Part shown: positions 52,306-60,824 of the stretch, piece by piece
Position numbering within the stretch: the stretch's first letter is position 1
Layout of the letters: every line of letters starts with the position of its first letter
Assembly: GCF_018613755.1 (NCBI RefSeq)
Contig: NZ_JAGGPP010000006.1
Coordinates: 212,377 to 276,376, forward strand
Source of the DNA: Arthrobacter sp. ISL-72
GTDB taxonomy: Bacteria > Actinomycetota > Actinomycetes > Actinomycetales > Micrococcaceae
Direction of reading: 5' to 3'
DNA length: 64,000 nt
Notes under the pieces: model-generated
Databases searched by the model: none
What the model saw: the letters and a program-made list of their open reading frames with translations, nothing else
What the model was told of the DNA's origin: nothing
Position numbers and translations under genes: made by a program

Positions 52306-53279
52306 TGTCACGCCGGAACGCCGAAGCGCGCAGGCCCGCCGGAGCCACCAGCGCACGGCGGCGCCTGACGGCCTCCCTGGGAGATTCGGGAAACGGCCAA
52401 GCGGGTGACGATCCGGTGAACGGCAACGTAAACCTGCCGGGCCTTTTGGCGCAGGGCACCGGAGCTGCCGGCCGGGAGCCGTTCATGTACGACGGCGGGT
52501 CAAAGTACGACGGCGGGCCTAACGACGACGGCGCGGCGCAACGGGCAGGGGGATCGGCCGAGGCATTCGCGGGTGGCGGGATGCACGGACCCACGAAGCT
52601 CAGGTGGCGTACCGGGGTTCGGGTCGCGGTACTGCTGGGCATGCTGAGTCTTCTGCTGGGCGGCTGGTTCTGGTGGGACGTCGCCAGCAGCCGTCCGCAC
52701 GTGGTCCCGCTAAGCGATGTCAGCACTCCGGAGGCCAGCGGAAGGGTGGAAGAGGACGGTTCCTCCTCGTCGGGCGGGCAGGCCCCGGGCGCTGCATCCG
52801 GCGCGAAGATCGTGGTCCACGTGGCGGGGGCGGTGAACAAGGCCGGCGTTGTGGAGCTGCCGGAAGGCAGCCGGATCCATGAGGCGATCGGCGCGGCGGG
52901 TGGAGGCGCTCCCGGGGCGGACCTGAACCGGCTGAACCTTGCCGCGGTCCTCGCCGACGGCCAGAAGATCCACGTTCCGCAGCTTGGCGAGCCTGTGGAT
53001 GGCCCCGGCGCGGAACCTGTCGACGGTGCAGGCGGTTCGGGCGGTGCCGGACAAGGCGGCGGACCAGACGGTGCCGGACCGGGCGGCACCGTCGACCTTA
53101 ATTCAGCCACAGCGGAGGAACTGGGGGTACTGCCGCGAGTGGGTCCCGTCCTGGCCCAGCGCATCGTGGACTGGCGGAAGGAGCATGGACGGTTCAGCAC
53201 TGTTGAGGAACTCGACGCCGTGGACGGCGTGGGCCCCAAGATGCTGGAGACGCTGCTGCCACTCGTGCGGGTTTCCTGA
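52305..53279 (+). CDS. comEA: ComEA-like DNA-binding competence protein
   Basis: A 324-residue membrane-anchored DNA receptor. It has a cytoplasmic N-terminus, one transmembrane helix at about 105-124 (VAVLLGMLSLLLGGWFWW), an SLBB domain (VVHVAGAVNKAGVVELPEGSRI), a Gly/Pro linker and a C-terminal helix-hairpin-helix pair beginning VDLNSATAEELGVLPRVGP. Together with ComEC it would bind and import DNA. The N-terminal 100 residues are longer than in Bacillus ComEA and include a YDGGSKYDGGPNDDG repeat. comEC starts one base after its stop. Confidence 0.92.
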   Translation: MSRRNAEARRPAGATSARRRLTASLGDSGNGQAGDDPVNGNVNLPGLLAQGTGAAGREPFMYDGGSKYDGGPNDDGAAQRAGGSAEAFAGGGMHGPTKLRWRTGVRVAVLLGMLSLLLGGWFWWDVASSRPHVVPLSDVSTPEASGRVEEDGSSSSGGQAPGAASGAKIVVHVAGAVNKAGVVELPEGSRIHEAIGAAGGGAPGADLNRLNLAAVLADGQKIHVPQLGEPVDGPGAEPVDGAGGSGGAGQGGGPDGAGPGGTVDLNSATAEELGVLPRVGPVLAQRIVDWRKEHGRFSTVEELDAVDGVGPKMLETLLPLVRVS

Positions 53280-53280
53280 G

Positions 53281-55296
53281 ATGGGCAGCCGCTGGCAGCG
53301 TTTTGTCGACGCCGCTGTAAGCGGGGACTCCCACGGCCTGCCTCCGGCTGGACCGGGGGACTCCAGGCCCGCGCGGCCCGCCCCATCGGCTGCCCGCTCG
53401 GCCGGGATCAGGAGCTTCGTGCCGCAAACAGCCGCCGGCCTGATGGGCTTCCTGGCGGCACTCCTCCTTCCGGATCAGGCCGAGAGTGCACAGGGAGCGC
53501 GGAAAGCCGCTACCACCGCAGCCGGGGACAGGCCCAGCCGCCGGACCGACCTGCGGCTGGCACCCTCTGCCCTCCTCGCCTGGGCGGCTGCTGTTGCAGG
53601 CGTCTGGCTGCCGTTGCCGGCACTGGGTGTCTTGATCGGGGCCCTGCTCCTAGGGGCAGCGGCGCTGGTTGCTGCGGGCCGCCGTCGCAGGTTCCACACG
53701 CCACCAGGTAGACAAGTGCACCGCACCTTCCTGACGACACTAACGATTGCTTTGCTGCTGGCCGCCGCCGTCGCGTCGCACTCCGCGGTGGCTGCGTCAC
53801 AGAAGCACGACGGGCCCGTGGCAGACGCGGTAACGGCTCGTTCCGCCGTGGTGGTTCAGGGTGAGGTCTCCGGTCCACCGCGCCAGCTCAAAGCTCCGGG
53901 CCGTTCCGGGGCAGACCGTTGGGCGGTCCCGGCCACTGCGTCTGAGATCATCGCCAACGGCGCCCTGATCAGGGCCGACGCCCAGCTGCTGATACTGGGC
54001 GGCGGGGACTGGGGGCACGTGGTTCCCGGGCAGCGGATCCGTACCACCGGGAAGATGAGGCCGGCGGAAGAAGGCCAGGCACATGCGGCGATCCTCTCGG
54101 CGTCCACGGGTCCGGCAACCACTGTCGTGCCGTCACCTTGGCTGGAGGGGCCCGGTTCCCTGCGCAGGGAATTTGCTGCCGCGGCAGACTGGATCGGCGG
54201 TGACGCCCGCGGACTGCTTCCGGGTATGGTCACGGGGGACACCAGCCTCCTCGATGAACAGCTGGAGGCTGCCATGAAGACCGTCGGGATGACCCACTTG
54301 ACGGCAGTGAGCGGCGCGAACTGCAGCCTAATCCTAGGTGCACTGTTGCTTGCCGCCCGCTCGCTGCGCCTGGCCAGGTTTCCGGCCGCAGCCGTCGCCC
54401 TCGCCGGCCTCGGCTTGTTCGTCCTCATGGTTGGGCCGGACGCCAGCGTCCTCAGGGCATCGCTGATGGGCGCGGTTGCTGTCGCGTCCCTGGCAGGCGG
54501 CCGGTCAGGCCGCGGATTAAGTTTCCTTTGCCTGGCCGTGATCGCCCTGCTGCTCGCCGAGCCGGAACTGGGCGTCAGCTTCGGGTTCCTGCTCTCGGTC
54601 CTCGCCACGCTGGGGATTATTGTGCTGGGCCGGTCCGTAATGGCTTGGTTTCCCTCGAGCGTGCCACGCTGGCTGGCGGCAGCTGTTGCCGTTCCCCTGT
54701 CAGCCCAGCTGCTGTGCGGTCCTGTCATCGTGGTGCTGCAGCCACAGTTCTCCACCTACTCGCTGCTGGCCAACGTCCTCGTTGCCCCGCTCGTAGCGCC
54801 CGTGACCATCCTAGGCACGGCTGCCGTGGCGCTGCTGCCCCTCGTGCCTTGGCTGTCGGCGGTGCTGATCGGCGTGGCGGGCTTCTTTGCAGGCGTGGTG
54901 GCGGCCGTCGCCAGGTTCACTGCCGGTCTGCCCGGTGCCGCGCCGCCCTGGCCCGAGGGCGTGTTTGGGTTGCTGACCATGCTGCTGTTCTCCGTTGTGA
55001 CATTGCTGTCCGTGTGGATGGCCGCCCATCCCGCCGGCACCATCAAACTGGTTCTCGCCGCGCACGCCCGTACAGCCCGGTTCCTTGACCGGCTACCGGA
55101 GGCGGAGTTCCGCCCCGTGCGCTTCCGGGGCCAGGGGAGACTTAGAGTCTGCGATCTCCGGTTTGGGGCCGCCTCACGCGGGGTGCCTACCCCGGCAAAC
55201 GAGGAGACTGAGAGAGTGTCCGCTTGCCGATCCTTATCCGGACCCACGCTGCAGCGAATCGGTCCCGTTCAGCGTTCCGGCATACGCGACACCTAA
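53281..55296 (+). CDS. comEC: ComEC/Rec2 DNA-uptake channel, C-terminal hydrolase domain absent
   Basis: A 671-residue polytopic membrane protein. An N-terminal helical block (residues 40-180) and a DUF4131-like extracellular domain (VVQGEVSGPPRQL to GHVVPGQRI) precede the Competence domain (DTSLLDEQL, THLTAVSGANCSLI, then about eight helices). The usual C-terminal metallo-beta-lactamase-like domain with an HxHxDH site is absent. From about residue 615 the sequence becomes an Arg/Ser-rich tail without homology, ending at a stop two bases before a direct repeat. holA, which normally follows comEC in this group, is missing. The 3' part appears to have been replaced by accessory DNA. ATG 53281 is set by position after comEA. 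Confidence 0.85.
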   Translation: MGSRWQRFVDAAVSGDSHGLPPAGPGDSRPARPAPSAARSAGIRSFVPQTAAGLMGFLAALLLPDQAESAQGARKAATTAAGDRPSRRTDLRLAPSALLAWAAAVAGVWLPLPALGVLIGALLLGAAALVAAGRRRRFHTPPGRQVHRTFLTTLTIALLLAAAVASHSAVAASQKHDGPVADAVTARSAVVVQGEVSGPPRQLKAPGRSGADRWAVPATASEIIANGALIRADAQLLILGGGDWGHVVPGQRIRTTGKMRPAEEGQAHAAILSASTGPATTVVPSPWLEGPGSLRREFAAAADWIGGDARGLLPGMVTGDTSLLDEQLEAAMKTVGMTHLTAVSGANCSLILGALLLAARSLRLARFPAAAVALAGLGLFVLMVGPDASVLRASLMGAVAVASLAGGRSGRGLSFLCLAVIALLLAEPELGVSFGFLLSVLATLGIIVLGRSVMAWFPSSVPRWLAAAVAVPLSAQLLCGPVIVVLQPQFSTYSLLANVLVAPLVAPVTILGTAAVALLPLVPWLSAVLIGVAGFFAGVVAAVARFTAGLPGAAPPWPEGVFGLLTMLLFSVVTLLSVWMAAHPAGTIKLVLAAHARTARFLDRLPEAEFRPVRFRGQGRLRVCDLRFGAASRGVPTPANEETERVSACRSLSGPTLQRIGPVQRSGIRDT

Positions 55297-55297
55297 A

Positions 55298-55332
55298 CCG
55301 CCATTCTGAACCGTGAAAAAACCCGCCATTCT
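55298..55332. repeat. Direct repeat CCGCCATTCT x2, possible insertion-sequence end
   Basis: CCGCCATTCT occurs at 55298-55307 and again at 55323-55332, spaced 25 bp, immediately after the comEC stop. On the other strand this reads AGAATGGCGG twice with a T-rich spacer, similar to the multiple short terminal repeats of IS21-family elements. No transposase is present. It may mark the junction between core genome and the accessory block. Confidence 0.4.
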
Positions 55333-55622
55333 CGGTTACAGTCATACCCAATATCCATGCCCGCACCATACCGAAAAGCTGCCCCTGTGACAGGTGCTCG
55401 TGACGGGAGTTGTGGGATAACTTACGGGACGCCCATGTGACGCGGCATTCCGCTTATTAGAACGTCGTCTGGACGGAATTTCCGAAGTCGTCTGCACAAC
55501 TCCCGGGCGACGCGATGATGGGCTCGAGCGTTTCCCTTTGGGCACGGTTCCATACCGCGGTTCCTTAGGACATCGGCGTCGAATTTCGGATCAAGATCCA
55601 GGTGTTTGTTGCAGCCTGACGC
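55333..55622. other. Intergenic region without recognisable genes
   Basis: About 290 bp with lower coding character: no start/ribosome-site pair, no long frame with family motifs. It contains short repeats around TGTGACAGGTGCTCGTGACGG but no clear terminator. It lies between the comEC end and the convergent anti-sigma gene. Confidence 0.5.
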
Positions 55623-55997
55623 TCAAAACGTCACTGTGGTGACCAGGGCCTCGATCAGGGCAAGGCCACGGCCTGACTCGGAGTCGTCGTCGGACACGCT
55701 TAGCCCGGGCGGGGAGGCGAAGGGTTCCTTGGCGTTGAAGGCGCTCACGCGGGCCACTAGGCGGGTGGGCCATACACTAGTCTCTACGCCCAGCTCTACG
55801 GGAACTTCGCCGACGGGTTCGGTGTGCTGTCCGATGTTGGAGGCCGCTTCGATCACTGCCGTTGTGATTGTCATGCGGTCCATCTCGGGGACGAAGCCAG
55901 CGTCCTCCCACAGCGAGTCCAGTTCTGTGTGTACGGCCTCGATGGCTTCCGGGACGGACGCACCCCGGTAGTGGCGACGGTCCAGCATCTCAGTCAT
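55623..55997 (-). CDS. RsbW-like ATP-binding anti-sigma factor / serine kinase
   Basis: A 124-residue GHKL-fold protein. The N box is in AVIEAASNIGQHTE, and a late glycine box is ESGRGLALIEALV. These are the ATP-binding elements of RsbW/SpoIIAB-type kinases, which hold a sigma factor and phosphorylate an STAS antagonist. ATG 55997 overlaps the end of the STAS gene by 8 nt (ATGACTGA); a TTG two codons earlier is possible. The C-terminus stops soon after the G2 box, slightly short for the family. No sigma factor gene is next to it. Confidence 0.82.
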   Translation of the reverse strand: MTEMLDRRHYRGASVPEAIEAVHTELDSLWEDAGFVPEMDRMTITTAVIEAASNIGQHTEPVGEVPVELGVETSVWPTRLVARVSAFNAKEPFASPPGLSVSDDDSESGRGLALIEALVTTVTF

Positions 55998-56322
55998 GGC
56001 CAAACGCTGCTTCCGCGGTGGGGTAGGGCGTGAGCACCCAGCCCATGTTGGTCAGCTCAAGGACCATCCTGACCTGGGGTTGCACGCCGGAAATACGAAG
56101 GTCGCCGCCGGCCTGGCGGGCGGCCTTGGGGCAGCCGATGAGGGCGCCGAGCCCGGAGGAATCTATGAACATCGTCTCCTCGAGGTTGACTACCACCCTG
56201 TTTGAGCCGGGGGCCACCACTTCGGCTACCACTTCGCGCAGCTTTGGGGCGGCCATCATATTCAGTCGACCCGAGCCTTTGACCTCCGTGTAGGAGTCCT
56301 TCAACTCGTAGTTGAACTGCAT
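55990..56322 (-). CDS. STAS-domain anti-sigma factor antagonist (RsbV-like)
   Basis: A 110-residue STAS protein. The key loop FIDSSGLGALIGC holds the Ser (DSSG) phosphorylated by the partner kinase. ATG 56322 has AGAGGA 5 nt upstream and gives the expected QFNYELKDSYTEV start; the frame extends further upstream without homology. Unphosphorylated protein would bind the RsbW-like kinase encoded by the overlapping next gene and release its sigma factor. The pair resembles general-stress partner switches. Confidence 0.88.
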   Translation of the reverse strand: MQFNYELKDSYTEVKGSGRLNMMAAPKLREVVAEVVAPGSNRVVVNLEETMFIDSSGLGALIGCPKAARQAGGDLRISGVQPQVRMVLELTNMGWVLTPYPTAEAAFGHD

Positions 56323-56487
56323 CGGTTCCTCTCTTCCGGGACAAACCCTTTTACCTGACGGCCCCTGAACAGGACGCTCATGAGCCACCATCGTTTTGGA
56401 TGCTGTTCGTTTCGGTGGCCACGAATCGGCAGGGCGATCCACAGGCCTGCCAGTTCTGGGAGCCTAGCCAGCGCCCTGCAACATAAT

Positions 56488-57398
56488 TCAGTTCCTCTGG
56501 GCCTGTCCAGCCGTAGCGCCCCCCGAAGCCACGCCCGGGTTGACCTCTTTGCCTGTGGCCGTCTCGAGGATCAGTCCATGTGCCGGCACATACCAGAACA
56601 GGCCACCCGGGCTTAATCCACCGCCGAAATAGGTGCGGTCCCCGTATGAGGAGTCGACCGATGACAGAACGGAGCCGTCAGCGGCCTCGAAGGCGATCCG
56701 GTCAGGCGCCGCCCCCACTGCCCAGATGTCTTCGCTGACATCGAGCACGCCTGCGCCGCGCTGTGCGGGACGCGGATCTTCGTCGGCGGCCCACCGCCAT
56801 ACCCAGACCTCTTCACTTGCGCTACTACCCGCCAAGTCCATGGCGGTTGCGTAATAAACGGTGACGTCGTCCACGGCGGCGAGGACCACGGTGCGCTCCG
56901 GTGAAACCTGAATGCGTGCGCGGGCGAGCACTTCGCCTGTGCTTGGTTGCACCACGACGATGTCTCCCCGGTGCCCGTCCGTCGTCTCGACCCACGAGAC
57001 GACGTCGTGGCTCGGGTTTCCCACTATGTCGCGGAACTCACCCCAGTACCTGCCCACCTTGGTGGCGTTGGGCTCCCGCCATGGCTGCTGCCCGATCTCC
57101 TTCGTATCGTGCTCCCAGCTCTGCCAAACGATTTTCGACGTGTCGGCGTCGACGTACACGACACCCGTCTCAGCCTCCGTGAACGACGCGACTCGAAGAG
57201 GCGACGGCCATCTGCTTTCCCCCGCGTACGGGATTCCTGCATTCGTGTAGTACTGCACATCAGGGCCCCACGCCTGGCGCGGTGGAGCGGATGATATGAG
57301 TCCCGAAGACTGCGGCGAGGGAGGGATGAACCGGGGGCCGAGTGATTCGCATTCGGCGTCTCATACGTGCACGCACTCAGCAGGAGTGTCATCACCAT
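56488..57398 (-). pseudogene. Lipoprotein with beta-propeller-like body, frameshifted
   Basis: The frame at 57398 encodes a lipobox (MTLLLSAC-TYE) preceded upstream by an in-frame basic-hydrophobic stretch (RKRVAAFIVGM) lacking a start codon. From about 57355 the plausible continuation ESLGPRFIPPSP, then DVQYYTNAGIPYAGESRWPSP, lies in another frame and runs to 56488. That body (about 290 residues) has repeated strand patterns such as GVVYVDADTSKIVWQSWEHD and GDIVVVQPSTGEVLARA, like YVTN/WD propellers. One lost base in the junction and a missing start make the gene non-functional as written. I do not recognise a specific family. A GTG at 57258 inside the body has no ribosome site. Confidence 0.6.
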
Positions 57399-57781
57399 GC
57401 CGACGATGAACGCCGCTACCCGCTTACGCCCAGGTTCGATGAGCGCAGACGCCGCCCCGCTTTTCAGATACCCGAGGCCTCCTCACATCACGGCCATTTT
57501 CCCACCCAGTCGACGCCGCGTCGAGGTGTCCCGGGGCGGACTGCGATCCGCTGACCGGAATGCACATCCGCACCTCTGCGTACTGCCTGCGGAACCGGTC
57601 CATCTGGACGTGAAGAAGCTGGGCCGTATTCTGGACGACGGCCGCTGGCGGGGCAGGGCGCAGCACTGCTGGTAGAGGTGTGACGACGTCCTGACGGGCG
57701 GGATCGCCTGTTCTTGAATCCAGCGGGGCCGTGACAGATCACGGGCAACTGCTGGAGACGGTTCCTCCGATCGGTGCTGAG
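57399..57781. other. Intergenic region, no supported gene
   Basis: Several short frames overlap here on both strands but none has a ribosome site plus family motif. A GAGGAGG near 57485 on the minus strand fits an upstream start for the broken lipoprotein, but its frame does not connect. Probably decayed sequence. Confidence 0.5.
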
Positions 57782-58189
57782 TCAGGGGGTTAACGCCTCG
57801 CTTGCGCCCGTTCTCCCGCGCAGGCTGCGCCAGATGATGATGGTGATAAGCGCCCCGGCGACGGCGCATGCTCCGGTAATCAGGGCCTGGCTCTGCTGCT
57901 GGTTTTCCGCTCGGTAGGTTTTGGCCTGCCGGGCAAGACGGTCCAGCCGGGCCTGGCCGGACGCCACCGCCCCGGCGGCCTGTTCCTTGCCCGACGCGAG
58001 CCTGCTCGTGGCCTGGTTTTTCAGGGCGCCGGCTTTCTTCTTGGCCTGTGCCTTGACGTCCAGTTTCGCGGTGAGGGCTTCGACGGTTTCGCCGAGCTCT
58101 TCGCGGGTCTGTTCGATGTCATGCTTGATGTCTTCGATCCCGGCGTCCTTGGACGGTTCCGGGTTGGGAGGGGTGACGGAGGTGCTCAT
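57782..58189 (-). CDS. DUF3618 membrane-associated protein
   Basis: A 135-residue protein. The DUF3618 signature DIEQTREELGETVEALTAKLDVKAQAKKK is at residues 24-52. A basic, Ala-rich helical middle and one C-terminal transmembrane helix (ALITGACAVAGALITIIIW, about 102-120) follow. The gene overlaps the end of the holin-like gene by 4 nt, making a two-gene unit that is common across actinobacteria. The pair is thought to act at the envelope under stress; no reaction is known. Confidence 0.88.
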   Translation of the reverse strand: MSTSVTPPNPEPSKDAGIEDIKHDIEQTREELGETVEALTAKLDVKAQAKKKAGALKNQATSRLASGKEQAAGAVASGQARLDRLARQAKTYRAENQQQSQALITGACAVAGALITIIIWRSLRGRTGASEALTP

Positions 58190-58599
58190 TGATGTCTGTG
58201 CTCCTTGACCTCTTGAATGTCACGCTTGATACTGTCGAGGGCGGCTTCCGGCGCCGGCGGGCCCACCTGTTTGACTTCCTTCCTGCCGATCAGCGCCGCG
58301 ATCCCGGCGGCGACCAGCAGCACCACGGAAACGATCAGGGCACTGACCCAGGCGGGAAGGACCAGGGAGAGGGCCAGAATCGCCGTCGTGATCAGGCCCG
58401 CGACACCAAAGAATGCCAGAAGCCCGGCGCCGCCGAAAAGACCGGCCCCGCGCCCGGCGTGCCGGCCCTTCTCCTTCAGCTCGGCCTGGGCAAGCCGCAA
58501 CTCGTCACGGACCAGCCGCGAGGTCTGCCGGGACAGCTCGGTGATCAGCTCCGCGACCGGACGGTCATCGGAGGCGTTGGCTTTTCCCGCGTCATCCAT
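58186..58599 (-). CDS. Phage-holin-family (DUF1469-like) membrane protein
   Basis: A 137-residue protein. An N-terminal cytoplasmic helix (VAELITELSRQTSRLVRDELRLAQAELKEKG, about 15-45) is followed by two adjacent transmembrane helices (GAGLLAFFGVAGLITTAILALSLVL and WVSALIVSVVLLVAAGIAALIG). This is the layout of the actinobacterial phage-holin-family/DUF1469 group. Despite the name these are host proteins paired with DUF3618, not lysis holins. ATG 58599 is used. Confidence 0.88.
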   Translation of the reverse strand: MDDAGKANASDDRPVAELITELSRQTSRLVRDELRLAQAELKEKGRHAGRGAGLFGGAGLLAFFGVAGLITTAILALSLVLPAWVSALIVSVVLLVAAGIAALIGRKEVKQVGPPAPEAALDSIKRDIQEVKEHRHQ

Positions 58600-58805
58600 C
58601 GGTATTCCTCACCGTGCGATTCGTTAGCCCTACCAGTGCTGGTGCTGCATAAGGTCGAATGTAGCTCTGATGGGCGCCGCTGTCACGGGGCGGGAAATGA
58701 TCAGCCGGCTACGGGTTATGCCGCTGGGGCGTTTGGAGTAGTTTTGGAAGTCACCGGGGCGAAGGTGCCCACGGTGTCCGGCCCCTGTTGCACCCGAGGG
58801 ATGTC

Positions 58806-59099
58806 ATGGCTCACAAACCCACCAGCAAACCAGCGAAAATCCTGTACCGGCCGGTCGGGCTGGCCTCAGGCGTGATCGGCGGCGTCGTCGCCGGCCAGGT
58901 TTTTAAACAGGTATGGAAACACGCGGCCCCCGGGGACCGGGATGAAGCCCCCAAATCCCTCTCCACCGGCTACGCCTTAAAAGAAATCCTTATCGCCGCC
59001 GCCATCCAAGGCGCTATCTTCGCCGTGGTTAAGGCGGTCCTGGACCGCGGCGGCGCGCGGCTCTTCGAGCGCTGGACCGGAGAATGGCCCGGCGAGTGA
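58806..59099 (+). CDS. DUF4235 membrane protein
   Basis: A 97-residue protein with two hydrophobic helices (VGLASGVIGGVVAGQVFKQVW and ILIAAAIQGAIFAVVKAVLDR) around a soluble loop, matching DUF4235. ATG 58806 has GAGGG 6 nt upstream; a TTG 18 nt earlier lacks one. It is divergent from the holin-like gene and often accompanies DUF3618 and holin-family genes in actinobacteria, so the three probably form a functional set at the envelope. Confidence 0.85.
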   Translation: MAHKPTSKPAKILYRPVGLASGVIGGVVAGQVFKQVWKHAAPGDRDEAPKSLSTGYALKEILIAAAIQGAIFAVVKAVLDRGGARLFERWTGEWPGE

Positions 59100-59624
59100 A
59101 CACCGGCTTTCCGCCAGGGCCCCAGACCGTAACAGGGCGGGTCACGCACCCAAATTGGTAGCCGGGGCTTCCCCGGAGCAGCCGCGTGGACCGGCCACGA
59201 AGGGCCTCCGAAGTCCTTCTTCGGCTCCCGGCCCAGTCTCAGTCCAGGATGGGCTGACTCCTGCAGATCACCGGCTTATTGGCCTGGGTGCCTGGAGCCT
59301 GCGTCCAAAACGCCCGTACAAGTCGCCGGTAAACTGATAAGTATGCTTGCTTTTAAGGGGGGTGGCGTGCCTACGCTGGTGGAGGAGAATCCGGCTTTGT
59401 CCCGATTGAGGATCCGTGGTTTCGCCCTACGCCTGAGGCTAGCAGGGAAGGAGCCAATCAGGTCCCCGGCGGGAGTGATGGAATCCCGTCCCTGGGCCGT
59501 GCTCTTCCTGGCCATCGCAGGCTGACGATCCGGTCAACCTAATGGGCGACCTGATGGGCGACGCTGAAATTGAACAAGCCATCCCACAATCCAGAATCCA
59601 CCATTCTATTTCTAAGGAGTCATC
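59100..59624. other. Intergenic region with a possible promoter, no recognised gene
   Basis: About 520 bp. A possible promoter-like segment TAAGTATGCTTGCTTTTAAG lies near 59338-59357. Two short frames (59155-59337, 59343-59525) lack homology I recognise. The last 50 bases form the leader of the next gene, with AAGGAG 7 nt before its ATG. Confidence 0.45.
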
Positions 59625-60449
59625 ATGATCACCAACGAACATATCGATGCCCTTCTCGGCGGCAGGGGAGATGTGCTGGGCACCGACGGGGAGAAGATCG
59701 GCGGCGTCGGGCAGGTCTACGCCGACGATGACACCGGTCAGCCGAAATGGGTCACCGTGAAGACCGGCCTGTTCGGCACCCGGGAGTCCTTCGTGCCGCT
59801 GGAAGGTGCCCGGATGCAGGGCGATGACCTCGTCGTGGCCTACAGCAAGGACCAGATCCAAGACGCCCCGGGCGTTGATCCCGACGGGCATCTGGACCCG
59901 GCCGAGGAAGACCGGCTCTACCGGCATTACCAACTCGGCGGCGGCCAGCGCACCTACACCGACGCCACGACCGGCACCCGCGATGAGACCATCGGCACCC
60001 GAAGCGATGCCATGGCCACCGACAGGGACACGGCGGCAGGGACCATGGCCAGGGACACCTCGGGTGGCACTGCCGATGATGCGATGACCCGCTCGGAGGA
60101 ACGCCTGCGCGTCGGCACCGAGAAACAAGCTACCGGGCGGGCGCGGCTGCGCAAGTACATCACTACCGAAAATGTCACCCAGACCGTCCCGGTCAGCCGG
60201 GAGGAAGTCCGGATCGAACGCGAACCGATCACCGACGCCAACCGCGACGAGGCCCTGAGCGGCCCGGACCTCACCGAGAGCGAACACGAAGTGACCCTGC
60301 AGGAGGAACGCCCCGTCGTCGAGAAGGAAACCGTCCCCGTCGAACGGGTCCGCCTGGACAAGGAATCCGTCACCGATGAGGAAACCGTCAACGAAGAAGT
60401 CCGCAAGGAACAAATCGACACCGAGCGCACGGACGACACCCGCCGCTAG
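59625..60449 (+). CDS. PRC-barrel and DUF2382 (YsnF/AvaK) stress protein
   Basis: A 274-residue acidic protein. An N-terminal PRC-barrel (about 7-85: GDVLGTDGEKIGGVGQVYADDDTG, TGLFGTRESFVPL) is followed by a Thr/Asp/Gly-rich linker. The DUF2382 domain (about 155-240: LRVGTEKQATGRARLRKYITTENV, EEVRIEREPI, LQEERPVVEKETVPVERV) and a charged tail come last. This is the YsnF/AvaK type, often induced by general stress and desiccation. AAGGAG precedes ATG 59625. Function at the molecular level is unknown. Confidence 0.92.
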   Translation: MITNEHIDALLGGRGDVLGTDGEKIGGVGQVYADDDTGQPKWVTVKTGLFGTRESFVPLEGARMQGDDLVVAYSKDQIQDAPGVDPDGHLDPAEEDRLYRHYQLGGGQRTYTDATTGTRDETIGTRSDAMATDRDTAAGTMARDTSGGTADDAMTRSEERLRVGTEKQATGRARLRKYITTENVTQTVPVSREEVRIEREPITDANRDEALSGPDLTESEHEVTLQEERPVVEKETVPVERVRLDKESVTDEETVNEEVRKEQIDTERTDDTRR

Positions 60450-60467
60450 CCGTACTGAGCCAGGACG

Positions 60468-60524
60468 TGAAGACCTCTTAAGTTTGGTGGCTACCACGCA
60501 CATCCAAAGACCGGGAGGTCTTCA
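60468..60524. repeat. Nested inverted repeat (10-bp outer arms)
   Basis: TGAAGACCTC (60468-60477) and GAGGTCTTCA (60515-60524) are exact complements 37 nt apart. Inside are TTTGG/CCAAA (60483-60487 with 60504-60508) and GTGG-CTA-CCAC. It could fold into a long bulged hairpin, and it sits between two convergent genes, so it may terminate both. It may alternatively be an insertion-sequence remnant. Confidence 0.5.
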
Positions 60525-60617
60525 TGGCCCGGGTACCCGCGGCGCCGGTCCGACGCGTCATCACCGACAGCGCTCGGGCTCGATGGGCGGCGCCCCGGCC
60601 CCTCACTGCTGGTCAGG

Positions 60618-60824
60618 CTAAAGCCCGAGTCCCCCGAGTGTGTCGCCGAATCCGCCCGGAAGCTTGCCCAGCAGGTCCGCGGGGTTGATGCCGAGCTTGG
60701 ACAGCAACCCGGCGTGCTGGTCGGTGTCGACCTGGTCCGGCAGTTCGGTTTCGGCTTGTGCGGCCTTGTCATTGTCGCCCTTGGACCTGAGGAACTCGAG
60801 GATCTGGGACTTATCGATCTGCAT
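60618..60824 (-). CDS. Small conserved protein of unknown function
   Basis: A 68-residue protein starting at ATG 60824 behind AAGGAG (6 nt). It has a helical start QIDKSQILEFLRSKG, then AETELPDQVDTDQHAGLLSKLGINPADLL and a Gly-rich end (LPGGFGDTLGGLGL). Similar short proteins occur in Arthrobacter genomes beside stress genes as far as I recall. No catalytic residues are evident. Confidence 0.72.
   Translation of the reverse strand: MQIDKSQILEFLRSKGDNDKAAQAETELPDQVDTDQHAGLLSKLGINPADLLGKLPGGFGDTLGGLGL

Noticed and set aside
60523..60680. Short open frame beginning MARVPAAPVRR after an SD-like GGAGG
   Set aside because: It runs antisense into the small conserved gene at 60618-60824 and shows no transposase motif; at most a remnant.
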